This document shows, piece after piece, positions 61,901 through 64,000 of a stretch of DNA of 64,000 nucleotides. Positions within the stretch are counted from its first letter, which is position 1; every line of letters begins with the position of its first letter. The stretch spans positions 1 to 64,000 of the forward strand of contig JBJYZC010000008.1 of NCBI GenBank assembly GCA_046263755.1, read 5' to 3'. The notes under the pieces are model-generated. The model saw only the letters and a program-made list of their open reading frames with translations, did no database searches and was not told the DNA's origin. The position numbers were made by a program, and so were the translations under genes. The DNA is from Lachnocurva sp029100405. GTDB lineage: Bacteria > Bacillota > Clostridia > Lachnospirales > Lachnospiraceae.

Positions 61901-62028
61901 ATATTCGTGCTCTGGCAGAGCCGGTTGCTGCAGCACTGGATCAAGGAGTCCTCTGCGTGATCGGAAATGAAGGCAAGCTGGACAAGGACAGGGAACTTTT
62001 TACTACCTTGCGCAGGCTGACGGAATAA
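58990..62028 (+). CDS. M16C-family zinc metalloprotease (presequence-protease type)
   Basis: A 1012-residue peptidase of the insulinase clan. The inverted zinc site is H65-x2-E68-H69 in HIIEHTVLCG, and the third ligand Glu is in YNEMKGAF. Two halves joined by a helical hairpin (about 480-540) match the PreP/Cym1 type, which degrades short peptides in a closed chamber. There is no signal peptide, so it is probably a cytosolic oligopeptidase. The C-terminal half has RVKGGAYGCM, which completes the active site. AAAAAGGAACAGG precedes the start. Confidence 0.93.
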   Translation: MKSFNIPDTYECIREEDLSDIHSKGYVLRHKKSGARLALIANEDENKVFYIGFRTPPKDSTGVAHIIEHTVLCGSEKYPLKDPFVELVKGSLNTFLNAMTYPDKTVYPVASTNDQDFANLMDVYMDAVFHPNIYDKPEIFAQEGWHYELDQPDGDLKLNGVVYNEMKGAFSNPDDVLERQIMNSLFPDTTYGIESGGDPKVIPTLTREAYLDFHRRFYHPVNSYIYLYGDMDFEERLNYLDREYLSHYDRIDVDSHIDLQKPFDKIHELTMHYPVSEGQDLSGQTYLSLNYVIGNALDQELITAFDALEYALLSAPGAPLQKELLANGIGKDVTGGFDSGTLQPTFSITVKGSDPDKKTQFLSIVKKVLEDQVKNGVDPKSLEASLNNSEFRFREADFGGFPKGLIYGLNLFDTWLYDDDQPFTVLHSLKVYQDVRKKIGSGYFEELIQKYLLSNPHASFVVVDPEAGLTVREDKKLQEELNQYKASLSKEEIDTIIQKTRHLKEYQSEAESEEGLKSIPLLKRSDLKKEARPFYYKLSRADATDLLHSNIETNGILYLTFVYRNVRLHAKDVPVLSFLTKVMGLVDTDKYSYQDLSNEINLHLGGLNIGTNIYRRKKKDQSAELTVEVGAKMIAGQGNTRYFLDLIDQMIFASHFEDKKRIREILLQEISSVETLIQSKGHLAAAVRAKSYFNDTAALADAQNGLTYYDYLKTFEKDFDSYYEDFCRKSLELILMIFRPENLFCHVSGREDLKKEAEGCIPVWKAAMAAGDYSISQKALELAGVRDLSQADPNLLFQKLHTLKAPSGKGASFDLYQGKLLNEGIKTPAKIQYVCRAGDFQKAGFAYQGAMNILKVILGYDYFWINIRVKGGAYGCMSDMKRDGSMTFVTYRDPNLKESIQVFDETPDYLRSFDADERDMTKYVIGTISSMDTPLPPSMLGLRDLRMYIEEVPLEEIQTIRNQVLTAKPEDIRALAEPVAAALDQGVLCVIGNEGKLDKDRELFTTLRRLTE

Positions 62029-62038
62029 GGAGAAACAT

Positions 62039-62956
62039 ATGGAGATAAATCCAAGCTTTCGATCCGGTTTTGTGACCATGATCGGCCGGCCTAATGTCGG
62101 AAAGTCAACCCTTCTGAACCGGCTGACCGGACAGAAGATCGCCATTACGTCGAATAAGCCCCAGACCACCAGAAACCGGATCAAAACGGTCTATACCGAT
62201 GAAGAAAAGGGCCAGATCGTTTTCGTTGATACGCCGGGCATCCATAAAGCCAAAAACCGCCTGGGCGAATTCATGATGAAACAGGTCAAGGAGACTTTAG
62301 GGGATGTCGATCTGATTCTCTGGCTGGTAGAGCCGAAAACCAAAGTTCCGGAAGAGGATAAGAAAATTGCAGAGGCTCTGGCAAAAGTAGAAAAGCCCCT
62401 GATCCTTGTTATTAACAAGGCCGATATGGTGTCTCATGAGACCCTTCTTCCGGTCATTGAGGCTTATCGGAAGATCGGAAATTTCTCGGAGATCGTCCCG
62501 ATCTCTGCCTTCCGCGGTCAGGGCTGCAAGGATCTTCTGGATACGATCTTCCATTATCTTCCTTACGGACCTGCCTTCTATGATGCAGATACTGTCACAG
62601 ATCAGACCGAGCGGGAGATCGCAGCGGAAATCATCCGGGAGAAGTCCCTTTATGCCCTTCAGGATGAGATCCCTCATGGGATCGCCGTTACGATCGAGAA
62701 GATGCACCCCAGGAAGGGCCGGCATCTCATGGATATCGAGGCTACGATCTACTGCGAGAGGGAATCCCATAAGGGAATCATAATCGGAAAAAAGGGCGCT
62801 ATGCTGAAACGGATCGGAAGCGATGCACGTTATGAGCTGGAGAAGATGCTGGATATGAAAGTAGACTTAAAGCTCTGGGTCAAGGTCCGGAAAAACTGGA
62901 GGGACAATCCGGCTCAGCTGAAGAATTTCGGCTACAGCGAAGAAGAGGATGAATAA
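62039..62956 (+). CDS. era: GTPase Era
   Basis: A 305-residue GTPase needed for 16S rRNA maturation and 30S assembly. G motifs are GRPNVGKST (G1), DTPGIH (G3), NKAD (G4) and SAFRG (G5). The KH domain (about 205-285) has GIIIGKKGAMLKRIG. It lies 10 bases after the protease and 23 before recO, the usual era-recO pair of Firmicutes. Confidence 0.97.
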   Translation: MEINPSFRSGFVTMIGRPNVGKSTLLNRLTGQKIAITSNKPQTTRNRIKTVYTDEEKGQIVFVDTPGIHKAKNRLGEFMMKQVKETLGDVDLILWLVEPKTKVPEEDKKIAEALAKVEKPLILVINKADMVSHETLLPVIEAYRKIGNFSEIVPISAFRGQGCKDLLDTIFHYLPYGPAFYDADTVTDQTEREIAAEIIREKSLYALQDEIPHGIAVTIEKMHPRKGRHLMDIEATIYCERESHKGIIIGKKGAMLKRIGSDARYELEKMLDMKVDLKLWVKVRKNWRDNPAQLKNFGYSEEEDE

Positions 62957-62979
62957 TTCAGGCAAGAGGGGGAGACAGA

Positions 62980-63714
62980 ATGTCCGATCGTACAATATTA
63001 CATGGTTGTGTCCTCTCCTCTATGCCGATGGGAGAAAATGACCGGCGGATCGTACTTCTGACCCGGGAGGAGGGCTGTATTTCTGCCTTTGCCAGGGGAG
63101 CCAGGAGACAGAACAATCCATTGGGGGCGGCAAGCAGCCCCTTTACCTTCGGGGCTTTTGAAGCTTACCGGGGGCGAAACAGCTGGACTGTGACAGCCTG
63201 TGACGTGCAGAGCTATTTCACAGACATGCTGACTTCCGTAGATAATATTTATTACGGCTCTTATTTCGCAGAAATCGCCGAGTTCTACGGGCAAGAGGGA
63301 AATGATGAGTCTGACCGGGTGAACCTCTTATTTGTCACCCTGAAGGCTCTGGAGAAAAAAGCCATGTCACTTGACATGATCCGACGGATCTACGAACTTC
63401 GAACAGTTGTGATCAATGGTGAATATCCGGATTTCTTTCACTGCGTGATCTCGGGCTCTACAGAAGATCTGCATTCCATCTCCATCTCCAAAAGGGGAGC
63501 CATTTCCGATGAAATGCGGCAGAATGTGAGAGATTGTGAACCGGTTTCCGATTCGGTACTCTATGCCCTGCGTTATGTGACGACAGCACCGATCACAAGA
63601 CTCTATGCCTTCCGCTTGAAACCCGAAGCGGAAGAAGTCTTCTGCGACTTCCTTCGCCGTTACCGGAACCGCTACAAGGAGAGGACCTATCATTCCGAAG
63701 CCTTTTTAACTTGA
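62980..63714 (+). CDS. recO: DNA repair protein RecO
   Basis: A 244-residue mediator that helps load RecA with RecR. The N-terminal OB fold has GCVLSSMPMGENDRRIVLLTREEGCISAFARGARR, and the C-terminal helical part follows. The zinc-binding CxxC cluster of some RecO proteins is not visible. Its position right after era supports the call. Confidence 0.95.
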   Translation: MSDRTILHGCVLSSMPMGENDRRIVLLTREEGCISAFARGARRQNNPLGAASSPFTFGAFEAYRGRNSWTVTACDVQSYFTDMLTSVDNIYYGSYFAEIAEFYGQEGNDESDRVNLLFVTLKALEKKAMSLDMIRRIYELRTVVINGEYPDFFHCVISGSTEDLHSISISKRGAISDEMRQNVRDCEPVSDSVLYALRYVTTAPITRLYAFRLKPEAEEVFCDFLRRYRNRYKERTYHSEAFLT

Positions 63715-63783
63715 ATTCAGCACAATTTGGACTGGACTCTGTTAGCAGGGCTCCTTAGATCTTTTGCATTTGCCAGAAGATAA

Positions 63784-63812
63784 TTGAATTCCAACTCTGC
63801 AAAGTGTATAAT
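63784..63812 (+). promoter_or_regulatory. Promoter of the last, partial gene
   Basis: TTGAAT at 63784-63789 and TATAAT at 63807-63812 with 17-base spacing, about 50 bases before the start codon. Confidence 0.7.
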
Positions 63813-63864
63813 TTTCACTTAATGAGTGAACCAGAGAATGAGCCAGGAACGATAGAATAATACC

Positions 63865-64000
63865 ATGACCGGAAATAAGTCTGTAAGACAAGTGAATAAG
63901 AGAAAGGGCCGGCCGGTCAGCAAGGTGCGTATGCAGATGCTTAGAAGACGGCGGCGAAACTGGCTTTTAGGACTGGCTCTTATCATCGTTCTTTTGATCA
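63865..64000 (+). CDS. Start of a membrane or secreted protein, cut by the window edge
   Basis: The first 45 codons from ATG 63865 are visible. The N-terminus is very basic (KRKGRPVSKVR..., then RRRRRN) and leads into a hydrophobic helix WLLGLALIIVLLI, which runs off the end. This fits a type II membrane protein or a long signal peptide. The ribosome site is weak. The family cannot be told. Confidence 0.6.
   Translation, partial: MTGNKSVRQVNKRKGRPVSKVRMQMLRRRRRNWLLGLALIIVLLI

Overview
The window looks like a chromosomal segment of a low-to-mid GC, anaerobic, butyrate-forming member of the Clostridia, most likely a Lachnospiraceae relative. The reasons are a butyryl-CoA:acetate CoA-transferase of the Roseburia type, a thl-hbd-bcd-etfB-etfA butyrate cluster, a SufCBDSU iron-sulfur operon, a CwlJ/SleB-type hydrolase, a MecA adaptor, and tRNA genes without an encoded CCA. 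No species is claimed.

Layout. 0.2-7.1 kb: an OhrR-type regulator, then the sufCBDSU operon with a HAD phosphatase. 7.3-9.6 kb: a secreted InlB-B/Ig-like protein and a 65-residue four-cysteine protein. 9.6-12.0 kb: tRNA-Leu, acylphosphatase, a degenerate CbiK-like protein, a small membrane protein and a Gly-Gly-Lys tRNA cluster. 12.1-12.6 kb: an unusual repeat block. 12.6-17.8 kb: a patatin with an amphipathic repeat arm, a GH13 glycosidase, a cytidylate-kinase-like protein and an ArsB/NhaD permease. 17.9-24.9 kb: rlmH, thyA-folA, ilvB-ilvN, a coiled-coil cell-wall hydrolase and a small alarmone synthetase. 25.2-25.6 kb: a second block of the same repeat family. 25.8-32.6 kb: the butyrate genes, preceded by two Rex-like operators. 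33.2-37.5 kb: a polytopic membrane protein, a probable pantothenate ECF S-component with coaX, an Mrp ATPase and a cyclophilin. 37.8-42.6 kb: a reduced Tad-like ATPase/membrane-platform locus with four tiny membrane proteins that share an N-terminal motif ending in Tyr-Gly. 42.9-48.6 kb: an SDR enzyme, mntP, a nucleosidase/spore-photoproduct-lyase-like radical SAM fusion, tRNA-Leu, mecA and two hypotheticals. 48.9-64 kb: ilvD, a second ilvB, serC-serA, a TPR-GGDEF cyclase, DUF1015, mscS, an M16C peptidase, era, recO and the start of a membrane protein.

How the genes fit together. Thiolase, hydroxybutyryl-CoA dehydrogenase, butyryl-CoA dehydrogenase with its electron-transfer flavoprotein, and the CoA-transferase form a redox-linked route to butyrate; crotonase is absent from the window. 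Two acetolactate synthases and DHAD make branched-chain precursors, and SerC/SerA make serine. SufCBDSU and Mrp would supply clusters to Fe-S enzymes such as DHAD and the radical SAM protein.

Best candidates for undescribed biology: (1) the Tad-like locus with its tiny YG-motif membrane proteins and an InlB-repeat pseudopilin-like partner; (2) a 35-nt inverted-repeat family, TATCGTAA-N19-TTACGATA, present at two loci with fixed spacing but different loop sequences; (3) the nucleosidase-radical SAM fusion, which suggests built-in removal of 5'-deoxyadenosine; (4) a stand-alone four-cysteine protein carrying a motif that the local Mrp lacks. Short tandem duplications are unusually common in both intergenic and coding DNA.
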